From contig CANHQJ010000009.1 in the NCBI GenBank assembly GCA_947462875.1, positions 62,001-126,000 of the forward strand: a stretch of DNA of 64,000 nucleotides, given 5' to 3'. The notes under the pieces are model-generated. The model did not search any database and was not told the origin of the DNA. It saw nothing but the letters and a program-made list of their open reading frames with translations. Below are positions 41,602-50,203 of this stretch, one piece after another. The DNA comes from Verrucomicrobiia bacterium. Its GTDB lineage: Bacteria > Verrucomicrobiota > Verrucomicrobiia > Verrucomicrobiales > Akkermansiaceae. Position 1 is the first letter of the stretch; each line of letters opens with the position of its first letter. A program made the position numbers and the translations under genes.

Positions 41602-42909
41602 ATGGTGACTCCCTCACGGTTCGGCATGCAAGTGCTGTTGGTTTGGACGCTGGCTTCCGTGCCCGTGGCTTTTGTGCCAACTCTTGTGATGCCTTGGTTG
41701 CTCATCGGCGGGGTGTTGTTGTGCCTGTGGCTGATCGATGTCGTCATGCTGTATGTGTATCGTCCGTTGCGCATCGAGCGGGAATTGCCCCAGCGCTTTG
41801 CGGTAGGCGAAAAGGGGGAAGTGCATCTCAGCCTGCACAATCCGAATCGAAAGGCCCTGCGTTTGGAAGTGTTTGACGGCATCCCCGCCGAGGCCGAGGC
41901 GGCAGCCATGCCGTGGGAGGGAGAAATCCCGGGCGGGATCACCGCTCATGTGCGCTATCACGCGACCATTCCCCAGCGGGGTGAGGCGACATTCGGTGCT
42001 GTCAGTCTCCGCGTGCTGGGTCCGCTGCGTTTGTTCTGGCGTTCCTATCGTGTGCCGCTGACGCAAGCCGTGAAAGTCTATCCGAACTACGCGCCTGTCA
42101 TGCGGCTTTCTTTGCTAGCGACCGAGCATCGTCAGGACCAGATGGGAATCGTGCGTCGCTCGCGCGGCGGCAGTAGCCGTGACTTCCATCAACTGCGCGA
42201 CTACCGCCAGGGCGACAGCCTTTCGCAGATCGATTGGAAATCCACCTCGCGCCGCTTGCAACTGATCAGCCGCGATTATCAGGAGCAACGCAACCAGCAA
42301 ATCGTTTTTCTGTTGGATAGTGGCCGGCGCATGCGGGCACTGGATGGCGAGGTGCCGCATTTTGATCATTGCCTCAATGCCTTGCTGATGGTGAGCTACG
42401 TTGCTTTGCGACAGGGTGACAACGTGGCGGTGCAAAGCTTCGGCGGAGTGGATCGCTGGCTGCCATCGGTGAAAGGCAGTCACGCGATGGCGACGATTCT
42501 GGAGCACCTCTATGATGCCGAAACGACACAATCGCCAAGCGACTTCAGTGAGGCGGCCGAACGTTTGATGATGCGATTCCGTCGTCGCGCGCTCGTCATC
42601 GTGATGACCAACCTGCGAGGGGAAGATGCGGAGGAAATCATTCCGGCGCTGCGTTCCCTGCAAGCGCGGCACTTGGTTTTGTTAGCCAGTTTGTGTGAGG
42701 GATCGGTGCGTGGCGCGATCGAGGAACCGGTCGTCGATTTCTCCTCCGCGTTGCAACACGTGGCGGCGCGACAATACATGGGCGAGCGTAGGGAGGTGCT
42801 GGCGCATTTGCAGGCGCATGGCATTCTCACGCTCGATGTCACCGCGGATGAGCTGGCGGTGGGGCTCGCGAACCGCTATCTCGACATCAAAGCGGCCGGA
42901 GCCTTGTGA
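41602..42909 (+). CDS. DUF58-domain membrane protein
   Basis: 435-residue partner of the adjacent MoxR ATPase. Two membrane helices at about 10-28 and 33-50 (LVWTLASVPVAFVPTLVMPWLLIGGVLLCLWLIDVVMLY) precede a beta-rich domain of about 120 residues. The DUF58 signature follows at about 178-215 (GGSSRDFHQLRDYRQGDSLSQIDWKSTSRR). The C-terminal VWA-like part (QIVFLLDSGRRMRALDGE, about 233-250) has D-x-G-R/S in place of a full MIDAS. Similar pairs affect envelope integrity in other bacteria. It is the last gene of the operon; the bactofilin gene converges downstream. Confidence 0.88.
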   Translation: MVTPSRFGMQVLLVWTLASVPVAFVPTLVMPWLLIGGVLLCLWLIDVVMLYVYRPLRIERELPQRFAVGEKGEVHLSLHNPNRKALRLEVFDGIPAEAEAAAMPWEGEIPGGITAHVRYHATIPQRGEATFGAVSLRVLGPLRLFWRSYRVPLTQAVKVYPNYAPVMRLSLLATEHRQDQMGIVRRSRGGSSRDFHQLRDYRQGDSLSQIDWKSTSRRLQLISRDYQEQRNQQIVFLLDSGRRMRALDGEVPHFDHCLNALLMVSYVALRQGDNVAVQSFGGVDRWLPSVKGSHAMATILEHLYDAETTQSPSDFSEAAERLMMRFRRRALVIVMTNLRGEDAEEIIPALRSLQARHLVLLASLCEGSVRGAIEEPVVDFSSALQHVAARQYMGERREVLAHLQAHGILTLDVTADELAVGLANRYLDIKAAGAL

Positions 42910-42911
42910 AT

Positions 42912-42954
42912 AAAAAAAACACCCACACGTGAAACACGCGTGGGTGTAAAAAAA
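42912..42954 (-). terminator. Terminator of the bactofilin gene
   Basis: ACACCCAC (42919-42926) pairs with GTGGGTGT (42940-42947), with CGTG/CACG extending the stem. A-runs lie on both sides in plus orientation (42912-42918 and 42948-42954), so the minus-strand RNA ends in a U-run. For the plus-strand operon it gives a hairpin but no U-run. Confidence 0.75.
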
Positions 42955-42966
42955 CGAGGGTGCTGC

Positions 42967-43509
42967 TTATGCCTTCTCGGCAACCTTCGCGGCAGGAGCG
43001 GGTGCTGCTGCTGCGGGGGCGTTAGCGGCAGGTGCGCTGGCACCGATGGTGGATTTTCCAACAAAAACGGCACCGGCTTCCATCGAGAGCACCTTGGATT
43101 TGATATCGCCGACGATTTCCGCGCCAGCCTTGAGATCCACGCGGTCGGTCGCCGTGATGTTGCCATGCACCTTGCCGTGAACGATCACGGTAGCCGTGCG
43201 GATTTCCGCCTTGATGCGGGCATTTTCCCCGATCGTGAGATTGCCATCCGAGTGGATTTCCCCTTCGATACGGCCATCGACGATGAGGTCGTTGGTGAAC
43301 TTCAGGATGCCCTTGACCTCGACATCCGTGGACAGCACGTTGCGCGAGGCGGCAGCGGAAGGACGAGCCGGTGCGGAAGCGGCCACAGGTTGGTTGCTCG
43401 CCACCGGTGCCGGATTGATGGGCGTAGGGGTGGTGGGCGCGGGCTGGATAGGAGTGGAGCTGGGTGGAACTGGCTCGCCAGAATTTTTACCGATGACTTT
43501 TTGGAACAT
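42967..43509 (-). CDS. Bactofilin
   Basis: 180-residue polymer-forming cytoskeletal protein. The N-terminal tail (about 1-55) is Pro/Ala-rich and disordered. The central core (about 57-148; STDVEVKGILKFTNDLIVDGRIEGEIHSDG, NLTIGENARIKAEI, VIVHGKVHGNITATDRVDLKAGAEIVGDI) has the hexapeptide-like beta-helix pattern of bactofilins. The tail is again Ala/Pro-rich. Bactofilins form filaments involved in cell shape, stalks, and positioning of envelope or cell-wall enzymes; which applies here is not known. The TPR gene lies upstream on the same strand, with 24 nt between them. Confidence 0.92.
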   Translation of the reverse strand: MFQKVIGKNSGEPVPPSSTPIQPAPTTPTPINPAPVASNQPVAASAPARPSAAASRNVLSTDVEVKGILKFTNDLIVDGRIEGEIHSDGNLTIGENARIKAEIRTATVIVHGKVHGNITATDRVDLKAGAEIVGDIKSKVLSMEAGAVFVGKSTIGASAPAANAPAAAAPAPAAKVAEKA

Positions 43510-43533
43510 ATGTGGAAAGAGTGAGTGATTGAA

Positions 43534-44376
43534 TTATTGCGGTGGGGTGACGGGTGAAGGAGGAGTGGAAGGTGGCGTGGCTTCTTCCGTTTTGGGGGCG
43601 TCCGGAGTGGGCGTGCTACCGGGTTGGTTCAGGCTGTCCAGCAGAGGGTTGCCGGTGGAGGCGCCAGAGCCGGGCAGTTCGTCGGGCTTGGTAAGCAAGG
43701 GAGGCGGTTCGCTGACCACGGGAGGAGCCTCGACTTCCACGGGTGCCGTGAAATGGAGAAACTTGGTGCGATCCGTGGCGAGGTTGGCGAAAGGACTATC
43801 GCCAAAGTCCGAGGAGACTTTTTTGTAGAGAGAAGCCGCTTTTTCGAGGTCGCCGGCCTTTTTGGCGATATCGCCGAGGGCAATGGTGGCGGCGGGGGCG
43901 AGGTAGCGGGCATCCGCGCGATCGATCACGGCCTGGAAGGCCTGGCTGGCATCACCGGTTTTCCCTTGGGCCATCAAACGATAGCCGAGCGCGTTTTGGG
44001 CAACGGCAGAAGCGGGATGACCCGGGAATTTTTCGATGATTTCGCGCAGCGTGGCGATGGCTTCATCTTGCTGACCGTTGCTCCAGAGCTTATCGGCGAT
44101 GCCCATGGCTGCCGTGACGGCGGAAGGGGTATCGGAGAAATCGACTTTGACCTTTTCCAATTCGGCAATGTCCTTTGCGGCGGAGAGGGCGGCGCCTGCA
44201 TCGGCGGCATGGTCTTTCTGAATCGTGCGATAGACCATGAATCCACCAATGCCGAGAGCGATGGCCACGGCCGAAACGGCGATCAACTTCTGGTTATTCT
44301 CCAAAAATTGCTCGAAAGCACTGGGTCCCTGGACGATTTCGCCGATGGGTAGGGGATGGGTGGATGGATCTGACAT
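43534..44376 (-). CDS. Membrane-anchored TPR protein (YfgM/TPR_21-like)
   Basis: 280-residue protein with a short cytosolic N-terminus, one membrane helix (about 30-50; KLIAVSAVAIALGIGGFMVY) and a periplasmic or outward helical-repeat domain (about 60-205). Repeats such as NGQQDEAIATLREIIEKFPGHPASAVAQNALGYRLMAQGKTGDASQAFQAVID and AAGDLEKAASLYKKV-type units are TPR-like. The C-terminal 75 residues are Pro/Thr-rich and disordered. The layout matches YfgM-like anchors next to envelope biogenesis factors. It lies 24 nt upstream of bactofilin on the same strand and may be co-transcribed with it. Confidence 0.8.
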   Translation of the reverse strand: MSDPSTHPLPIGEIVQGPSAFEQFLENNQKLIAVSAVAIALGIGGFMVYRTIQKDHAADAGAALSAAKDIAELEKVKVDFSDTPSAVTAAMGIADKLWSNGQQDEAIATLREIIEKFPGHPASAVAQNALGYRLMAQGKTGDASQAFQAVIDRADARYLAPAATIALGDIAKKAGDLEKAASLYKKVSSDFGDSPFANLATDRTKFLHFTAPVEVEAPPVVSEPPPLLTKPDELPGSGASTGNPLLDSLNQPGSTPTPDAPKTEEATPPSTPPSPVTPPQ

Positions 44377-44485
44377 GCGCGAGCGCGAGAATGCTCCGCA
44401 TTGCCAAGAAAATCAATCGGAAATTTGCATTTTCCGCTGGTTTGAGAGTGGACGTGAGTGCGGGTGGTTGTTACCTTTCGCGCGG

Positions 44486-45661
44486 ATGCCAACTTCGTTA
44501 TACGTCATCGCGGGGGAATTGAGTGGAGATGCGCACGGGGCCGGCTTGCTGCGTGTCTTGCGACAATCGTGTCCGGATCTGCGGATCGGCGGTGCCGGTG
44601 GACCGCAAATGAGGGAAATCGCGGGAATGGAACTGCGCGACTGGGTCGAAGACTCGGCGGTGATGGGCCTATGGGAGGTGCTGAAGCACTACCGGTGGTT
44701 TCAGGAGCAATTCCGCCAGATGCTCGAGGAAATCGCGGTGCTGCAACCGCAGGTCTTGTTGCTCATCGACTATCCGGGCTTCAATTTGCGTTTTGCCAAA
44801 GCGGTCAAGGAAAAGCATCCGTCGGTCAAAATTGTGTACTACATCAGCCCGCAAGTCTGGGCCTGGAATCGCGGGCGCATTCCGAAGATGGCACGCATGC
44901 TCGATGAGATGATGTGCCTGTTTCCCTTCGAGCAGGAAATTTTCGCCTCCGCGGGGCTGCGCACCACGTTTGTGGGGCATCCGTTGGTCGATGAATTGGA
45001 GGCCGAGCGAGTGTCGCAGGAGCGCGATGGGAAATTGCTGGGATTGTTTCCCGGTAGCCGCGAGCGCGAGGTATCGCGGCTGTTTCCCGTGATGCTCGAT
45101 GCCGCGGAAAAACTCTTGTCGGGCGATGCCTCCCTGCGATTTTCCGCGCCTGCCGCCTCGGCGAAACTGGCGGTGCTGATGCGTGAACAAGTGCGGTCAC
45201 GCGGTCTGGGCGACGCGGTGGAAGTGACCGACGGCGGAAGCCTTGCCTTGATGCAGCGTGCGACGTGCGGGGTGATCGCCAGTGGCACGGCGACTCTGGA
45301 AGCCGCCTATTTCGGCCTGCCGTATGTGCTGATCTACAAGGTGGCCTGGCCGACGTACTGGCTGGGCAAGATGCTGGTGAAAATTGACTTCATCGGTCTC
45401 GTCAATATCCTCGCGGGTAATGCGGTGGTGAAAGAGCTGATTCAGTCGGATGCCGAGGCACCCGGGATTGTGGCGGAATTGCGGCGATTGCTGGTGCGTG
45501 GCGAGGAGCGTGAGCGGATGATCGCGAGCCTGCGCGAGACGGCGGCGCTGTTAGGCGGTCCCGGCGCGCATGAGCGGGCGGCGGAGGTGGTGGGGGAGTG
45601 GCTGCGCGGCGAACGAAAAATTTCCGTCTCTGCTATTGCCAATCCGCCCACACTGGTCTAA
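44486..45661 (+). CDS. lpxB: Lipid-A-disaccharide synthase
   Basis: Glycosyltransferase family 19 enzyme that joins UDP-2,3-diacylglucosamine and lipid X to form the lipid A disaccharide at the inner membrane. The 391-residue protein has YVIAGELSGDAHGAGLLRVL, IGGAGGPQM, LIDYPGFNLRFAK, YYISPQVWAW, VGHPLVDE, GLFPGSREREV and the C-terminal ASGTATLEAAYFGLPYVLIYK. ATG at 44486 gives the usual N-terminus; the frame extends far upstream without family content. Its presence shows an LPS-type outer membrane. The remaining lpx genes are not in this window. Confidence 0.95.
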   Translation: MPTSLYVIAGELSGDAHGAGLLRVLRQSCPDLRIGGAGGPQMREIAGMELRDWVEDSAVMGLWEVLKHYRWFQEQFRQMLEEIAVLQPQVLLLIDYPGFNLRFAKAVKEKHPSVKIVYYISPQVWAWNRGRIPKMARMLDEMMCLFPFEQEIFASAGLRTTFVGHPLVDELEAERVSQERDGKLLGLFPGSREREVSRLFPVMLDAAEKLLSGDASLRFSAPAASAKLAVLMREQVRSRGLGDAVEVTDGGSLALMQRATCGVIASGTATLEAAYFGLPYVLIYKVAWPTYWLGKMLVKIDFIGLVNILAGNAVVKELIQSDAEAPGIVAELRRLLVRGEERERMIASLRETAALLGGPGAHERAAEVVGEWLRGERKISVSAIANPPTLV

Positions 45662-45664
45662 TAC
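45636..45664 (+). promoter_or_regulatory. Predicted near-leaderless promoter of the His-rich lipoprotein gene
   Basis: TTGCCA (45636-45641), 17 nt, TAATAC (45659-45664), 9 nt before the ATG at 45674. It overlaps the end of lpxB. Confidence 0.45.
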
Positions 45665-45673
45665 TGCTCCGCG

Positions 45674-45862
45674 ATGAAATTTGCTCTCTTATTGTTGTCT
45701 CTCACGTCCTTCGGCGTCATGTCCTGTGAGCGTCATAAGTTTGAAGACGTGAAAGTGCTGCATGAATCCCATGGTGCGGATCACGGAGACGCTCATGGTG
45801 CCCATGGCGAGGCCCATGGTGCGCATGCCGACAGCCACGGCGAGGAAAAAGCTGCGCACTAA
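45674..45862 (+). CDS. Small His-rich lipoprotein
   Basis: 62-residue probable lipoprotein. The signal peptide (MKFALLLLSLTSFGVMSC) ends in a GVMSC lipobox, so Cys18 would be the lipidated residue. The mature part starts ERHKFEDVKVLHESHG and contains a repeating His-Gly/Ala pattern (HGDAHGAHGEAHGAHADSHG, about 38-57). Eleven His fall within about 35 residues and probably bind Cu, Zn or Ni. No metal transporter is adjacent, so the role (metal buffering or chaperoning) is inferred from composition. Its stop overlaps the stop of the convergent RibD-like gene. Confidence 0.7.
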   Translation: MKFALLLLSLTSFGVMSCERHKFEDVKVLHESHGADHGDAHGAHGEAHGAHADSHGEEKAAH

Positions 45863-46506
45863 CGATTTTCCCGTCGCACGTAGCTCAAAAATACTTCGCC
45901 TTCCGCCTCCAGAGGCTCGAAATGCACGAGTTCGAAATTGCGTGATTTCACGAGCGGAATGCCCGGCACTCCCGATAAGGTCGGTGCCTCCGCGCCACCG
46001 AACAAGGTATGCGCCGCCCAGGTGAGGTGGAGCTCATCAAGGCAATCGATCTCTAACAGCTCCCGCAGCAGCGTGCCGCCGCCCTCGCAGTGGAGGTGCC
46101 GCACGTTGTGATTCTGATGAAGTTCTAACAGAAAATTTTCCAACGAGCCGTGATGTAGGGTCGTGTTAGGGAGTTCGCAGGATGGCTTCGTCTGGCACCA
46201 GAGATGGATGCCTCCTCCCGGGGCTTGAAAGACTTTTTCCTGTCCGCTGAGAGCGCCCGAAGCACTGGCAATGCAGCGCAATGGCTGGCGCGCTGCGTCC
46301 GGCACCGTGAGGCTCATGTTGTCGATCAGCAAGGTTCGCCGACCCACCAAAATGGCATCGGCATCGCGGCGCAGCGCGAGAAGGCGAAGGAAATCGGCAC
46401 GTGAGGTCCAGCCCGAGGGTCTGTGATCCAACGAAGAGATTTTCCCATCCAGCGAGATGGCGAAATTCGCGGAGATCTTGAGTTGTTGGAGGGCCTCAGG
46501 TTTCAT
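45859..46506 (-). CDS. RibD C-terminal/dihydrofolate reductase-like protein
   Basis: 215-residue stand-alone NADPH-dependent reductase of the RibD_C family. Visible parts are ISANFAISLDGKISSLDHRPSGW (about 11-33), which carries the conserved SLDGK, then ALRRDADAILVGRRTLLIDN with the substrate-facing Arg and Thr, HCEGGGTLLRELLEID (NADPH binding) and HTLFGGAEAPTL. It resembles the reductase half of RibD (riboflavin synthesis), but the deaminase half is absent. It may be 5-amino-6-ribosylaminouracil reductase or a paralogue of unknown substrate. No other rib gene is adjacent. It overlaps the upstream membrane gene by 11 nt. Confidence 0.85.
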   Translation of the reverse strand: MKPEALQQLKISANFAISLDGKISSLDHRPSGWTSRADFLRLLALRRDADAILVGRRTLLIDNMSLTVPDAARQPLRCIASASGALSGQEKVFQAPGGGIHLWCQTKPSCELPNTTLHHGSLENFLLELHQNHNVRHLHCEGGGTLLRELLEIDCLDELHLTWAAHTLFGGAEAPTLSGVPGIPLVKSRNFELVHFEPLEAEGEVFLSYVRRENR

Positions 46507-47029
46507 CGTCGCTGTACATGTTTGTCGCCACGGTGCCGAATTTTTCCTGCAGCTCCAACCGCCGTTGTTGATTCTCCGCCTTGAGTTCCGCCATTTCCTG
46601 AATCCAGCGATTGCGCGACCACTGCATGAAGAACCACGTGGCGGTGGCGAGCATGGCGCACAGCAGCAAACACAGCGGCCAAGCGATCCAGTGGGCTTCT
46701 TTGAAATAACCGCAGAGGCAAAAAATCGCCATGCTGATGGCGAGCCCAGCCCAGCGCGGCGCGAGGTCTTTTTCCGTGCGGATAAAAATCCCCAGAAATG
46801 CGAGGAGAAGTGGCAGGGAAATCACGGCCCATGACGAGAGCAGGTGCGCGGGGCCGATCAGAAATGCATACAGCGGCTCTACGGGATAGGAAAACATTTC
46901 ATGCACATGCAGCGACCATGAGCCGATGCCGCAGCCGATGAAAATCGCCGAGATGAAGAGAAACAGGCGCGAGAGCATGTCCCAGCATCCTGCTCCCACG
47001 ACGTCCACGGGATCGAACTTTAGGTTCAT
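46496..47029 (-). CDS. Multi-pass membrane protein of unknown function
   Basis: 177-residue protein with four predicted membrane helices (about 19-39, 49-75, 92-112 and 115-135) and a charged cytosolic tail (about 138-177; WSRNRWIQEMAELKAENQQRRLELQEKFG). No family motif was recognised. It starts 3 nt after argH and overlaps the RibD-like gene by 11 nt, so argH, this gene and the reductase are likely one transcript. A functional link between them is not evident. Confidence 0.7.
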   Translation of the reverse strand: MNLKFDPVDVVGAGCWDMLSRLFLFISAIFIGCGIGSWSLHVHEMFSYPVEPLYAFLIGPAHLLSSWAVISLPLLLAFLGIFIRTEKDLAPRWAGLAISMAIFCLCGYFKEAHWIAWPLCLLLCAMLATATWFFMQWSRNRWIQEMAELKAENQQRRLELQEKFGTVATNMYSDDET

Positions 47030-47032
47030 CGG

Positions 47033-48391
47033 TCAGACGTTCAACAGTTTCTGCCAACGCGCGATTTGCTCGCGCACGATGCGCGGATTCGGGCATCCGG
47101 GATTGGTGCGGGCTTGCAGCGCGCGTTTGAGTTGGAAAATTTCCGCCGTGTCATTGCCGTAGTGTTCGCTGATGGCGGTGAGGTCGAGCTTGTCTAACGG
47201 AGTCTTGGTGGCGATCGCCGCGGCCACGGCTTTTCCGACCAATTCATGCGCCTGACGGAAGGGAACGCCTTTTTTCACGAGGTAATCGGCGAGATCGGTG
47301 GCGAGCAACATGGGGTCCGCCGCTGCCGCCGCACAAACATCCTCGCGCAAGGTCAGGGCGAGCATCATTTCGGTATTCACGGCGAGCGTGAGATGCAGGG
47401 TATCGATGGAATCAAACAGCGGCTCTTTGTCCTCTTGCAGGTCGCGGTTGTAGGTGAGTGGCAGCCCTTTGATGGCGGTGAGGATGGCAACCAGATTGCC
47501 GACGAGGCGACCGGTCTTTCCACGGGTGAGCTCACAGACGTCGGGATTTTTTTTCTGCGGCATCAGCGAAGAGCCGGTGGTATGCGCATCGGCGAGGGCG
47601 GCGAAGGCGAACTCCGCGCTGCACCAGAGAATCAGATCCTCGCTCAGGCGCGAGAGGTGAACGCCGCAGAGTGCGATCACAAACAAAATCTCGGCGATGT
47701 AGTCGCGATCGGCGATGGCATCCATCGAGTTGGTGGTGACGCCATCGAAGCCCAGCTCTGCCGCGATGGCGTGGCGATCGAGATTGATGGTGGAGCCCGC
47801 CAGCGCACCGGAACCGAGCGGCGAAATGTTGAGGCGCTTGCGCGCATCGAGCAGGCGCGAGACGTCGCGTTCGAGCATTTCCACGTAGGCGAGAAAATGG
47901 TGACCGGCCGTGACCGGCTGGCCGCGTTGCAGGTGGGTGTAGCCGGGCATGACGGATTCGGCATAGGCCTCGGCACGGTTCACCAAGGCACGCTGCAAGG
48001 CGCGGATGTTTTCGACCAGAGCGTCAATCTGTGTGCGACAGTAGAGTCGGGTATCGGTCGCCACCTGATCGTTGCGCGAACGCGCGGTGTGGAGCTTGGC
48101 ACCCGCCGGACCGATGCGACGCGTCAGCTCGGACTCGATGTTCATGTGGATGTCCTCCAGCGAGGTCTTGAATTCGAAATGCCCGGCTTCAATGTCGGCA
48201 CGGATGGCCAGCAGTCCGGTTTCGATCGCGGAAAATTCCTCCTCGGTCAGGTAGCCTGCCGTTTTCTGGGCGCGGGCATGGGCGATGGAGCCGGCGATGT
48301 CGTGAGGAAACAAGCGCCAGTCATACGAAACCGACTCACCAAACTGCTGCACCAACGATGAAGTATCCTGCGTAAAACGACCTTTCCACAT
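47033..48391 (-). CDS. argH: Argininosuccinate lyase
   Basis: Final step of arginine synthesis: splits argininosuccinate into arginine and fumarate. The 452-residue protein is the usual length. Motifs are MWKGRFTQDTSSLVQQFGESV, HMNIESELTRRIG, HTARSRNDQVATDTRL, the catalytic-His region PGYTHLQRGQPVTAGHH, and the fumarase-superfamily signature GSSLMPQKKNPD (Ser in the flexible loop). ATG at 48391 gives the standard N-terminus. An in-frame ATG at 48433 is upstream, but the added residues are not family-like. The membrane gene follows within 3 nt. Confidence 0.95.
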   Translation of the reverse strand: MWKGRFTQDTSSLVQQFGESVSYDWRLFPHDIAGSIAHARAQKTAGYLTEEEFSAIETGLLAIRADIEAGHFEFKTSLEDIHMNIESELTRRIGPAGAKLHTARSRNDQVATDTRLYCRTQIDALVENIRALQRALVNRAEAYAESVMPGYTHLQRGQPVTAGHHFLAYVEMLERDVSRLLDARKRLNISPLGSGALAGSTINLDRHAIAAELGFDGVTTNSMDAIADRDYIAEILFVIALCGVHLSRLSEDLILWCSAEFAFAALADAHTTGSSLMPQKKNPDVCELTRGKTGRLVGNLVAILTAIKGLPLTYNRDLQEDKEPLFDSIDTLHLTLAVNTEMMLALTLREDVCAAAAADPMLLATDLADYLVKKGVPFRQAHELVGKAVAAAIATKTPLDKLDLTAISEHYGNDTAEIFQLKRALQARTNPGCPNPRIVREQIARWQKLLNV

Positions 48392-48477
48392 AGCGCCGCG
48401 AGGATAGGGGACAAATGCTGGAGGGAAAAGCATATTGTGAGCGGCGGCGGCGGTTTGTCGTCGCTGGCGCTCGTTTG

Positions 48478-50181
48478 TTATTTCCCTTGTTGTTGCGGCA
48501 GGGAAAACGGCCGGCCGTCTTTTTTGTTGCCGCGCATATCGAGCGATTGGTGTTCGCCCATGCTCACCTCGCCGTGGAATTGGTTGTTGAGCAGCGTGAT
48601 GGCGCGCGCCTTGGCGATGCGAAGCGGAGCGTGGAAGGTGCAGCCCTCGATGTGGATGTTCTGGATGCGGGTTTGTTCCAGCGGACCGATGCCGCCGCTT
48701 TGCGCGACGTAGCCGGATCCGCGACCGGTGTGGAACTCGGTGTTTTTGATCCACATCGATTCCGGGCCCGGACCCTCGACATTATCCTGCCGTGGCGACA
48801 TGCCGTAGGAAACATTGTAGCAAGTGAACCGGCAATCCTCGATCTTGAGCGAGGTCTGCATGCGGATGCTGAATGTGGCGCGGCAATGCCGCATCGTGGT
48901 ATCAGGATTGGCGGCTTCCTTTGCCCAAACGGTGAGCCCGGGCGTGAGTCCGCTGACGGGACGATCGAGAAGCAGGGTCACCTCCGGACACGATCCGCCC
49001 GCCACGATGGCGCTGCCGTTTTTGGGCGGTGTTTCGTTGTAGCGCGCGATTTGGGCACTGCCCAGCACGATGTTTTCCGCATTCATCACCTGCAATGTTT
49101 CGCCCACGCGCATGGGATTGTACTGGATCGGGAATTTCTGGCGGATGATGATTTGATTAGGAGAGAGGACCTTGCGGATTGAGGAGGAAAGGACGCAGAA
49201 GTTGTAGTCATCGTCGCCGATGCCGCCGGTATCGCAGTGCTCGAACAGCAGCTTCGCGCGATTTCCGGTGACGTGGAAGGCATCGCGGCAACCGCTCATG
49301 AGCCGCTGGCTGTTAGGCTTGGGAATCACATCGACATCGATGAAGCGACAATGACCCTCGCAGCGATAGATGCTGAAGCTGAACCATGGCGCGCCCCAGA
49401 CATGGACGCGTTCCAGAGTCACGTCCGTGGCATCGTGGATTTCAAACAGAGCGCCCGGACCGTGGCGATGGGCGACTCCCGCGCGCGGCACACTGAAAGC
49501 GGTTTTCCCCGGAATGATGGTGTCCGCGATGGCGTTGCCGAACGTTCCCTCGCCATAGTGCACGCGCATGAGGCCGTTCTCGCGTTTCTCCACACTTTTC
49601 ACCGCGAAATGTCTCGCGGCTTTGGGATGAGTGCCGTTTTCGCACCAGACGAATCCACCGAACCACTGCTCGCCCTCTTGTTTTGTCGGACCGCCGAGGT
49701 CGCTGGCTTCGGCGGCATCGCTGAGGCTCACATCGACGAAACTCCTTGCGGGATCGACGGCCTGCACGGTCGTCTCGACAAACATGCTTTTGGTGAAATC
49801 CACGTTGCAATTCTTCAGCATCACGTTGCGGGCGAAATGCATGTCAGCCATGCGGATGCCCGGGTCTAGCAGAAATGTGCAGCCATTGCCATCGATGGCG
49901 ATATCCCGGTATTCGCGCAGGGAAAAGAGATATCCTTTCCGCGCGGTGGCGGCGAAGATGACCTTGTTCGGCGGAAACACCAGAGTCACGGGTTTTTCCG
50001 AGGTTTTCGCTGCATCTAACAATTTCAAGATCGCCGGTCCGTCATCGGTCCTGCCATCGGCGATGAGGCCGTAGTCCGATGCGTTCAGAGTGACCGCGCC
50101 GCAAGGATGCGCGACGGGAATGAGCCAGAGCAGAGCAAGGCGGGCGAAGAGGGTGCATCGCAATTTTTCTAACAGATTCAT
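48478..50181 (-). CDS. Secreted right-handed beta-helix repeat protein
   Basis: 567-residue exported protein. A signal peptide (about 1-29) is followed by DYGLIADGRTDDGPAILKLLDAA (about 36-58), the typical start of pectate-lyase-like beta-helix enzymes. The body alternates short strands and turns (RDIAIDGNGCTFLLDPGIRM, NVMLKNCNVDFT, DVTLERVHVWGAPWFSFSIY). The end (LKIEDCRFTCYNVSYGMSP to NIHIEGCTFHAP) continues the helix. Proteins with this start act on polysaccharides or glycan side chains. No catalytic triad is obvious, so the activity is uncertain. It is a single gene between argH and a TRIC-type channel. Confidence 0.8.
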   Translation of the reverse strand: MNLLEKLRCTLFARLALLWLIPVAHPCGAVTLNASDYGLIADGRTDDGPAILKLLDAAKTSEKPVTLVFPPNKVIFAATARKGYLFSLREYRDIAIDGNGCTFLLDPGIRMADMHFARNVMLKNCNVDFTKSMFVETTVQAVDPARSFVDVSLSDAAEASDLGGPTKQEGEQWFGGFVWCENGTHPKAARHFAVKSVEKRENGLMRVHYGEGTFGNAIADTIIPGKTAFSVPRAGVAHRHGPGALFEIHDATDVTLERVHVWGAPWFSFSIYRCEGHCRFIDVDVIPKPNSQRLMSGCRDAFHVTGNRAKLLFEHCDTGGIGDDDYNFCVLSSSIRKVLSPNQIIIRQKFPIQYNPMRVGETLQVMNAENIVLGSAQIARYNETPPKNGSAIVAGGSCPEVTLLLDRPVSGLTPGLTVWAKEAANPDTTMRHCRATFSIRMQTSLKIEDCRFTCYNVSYGMSPRQDNVEGPGPESMWIKNTEFHTGRGSGYVAQSGGIGPLEQTRIQNIHIEGCTFHAPLRIAKARAITLLNNQFHGEVSMGEHQSLDMRGNKKDGRPFSLPQQQGK

Positions 50182-50203
50182 CGGATGGTTCGGGGAAGGG
50201 GAA

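Noticed and set aside
47246-48361. 371-codon frame opposite argH
   Set aside because: Antisense shadow; the argH reading is certain.
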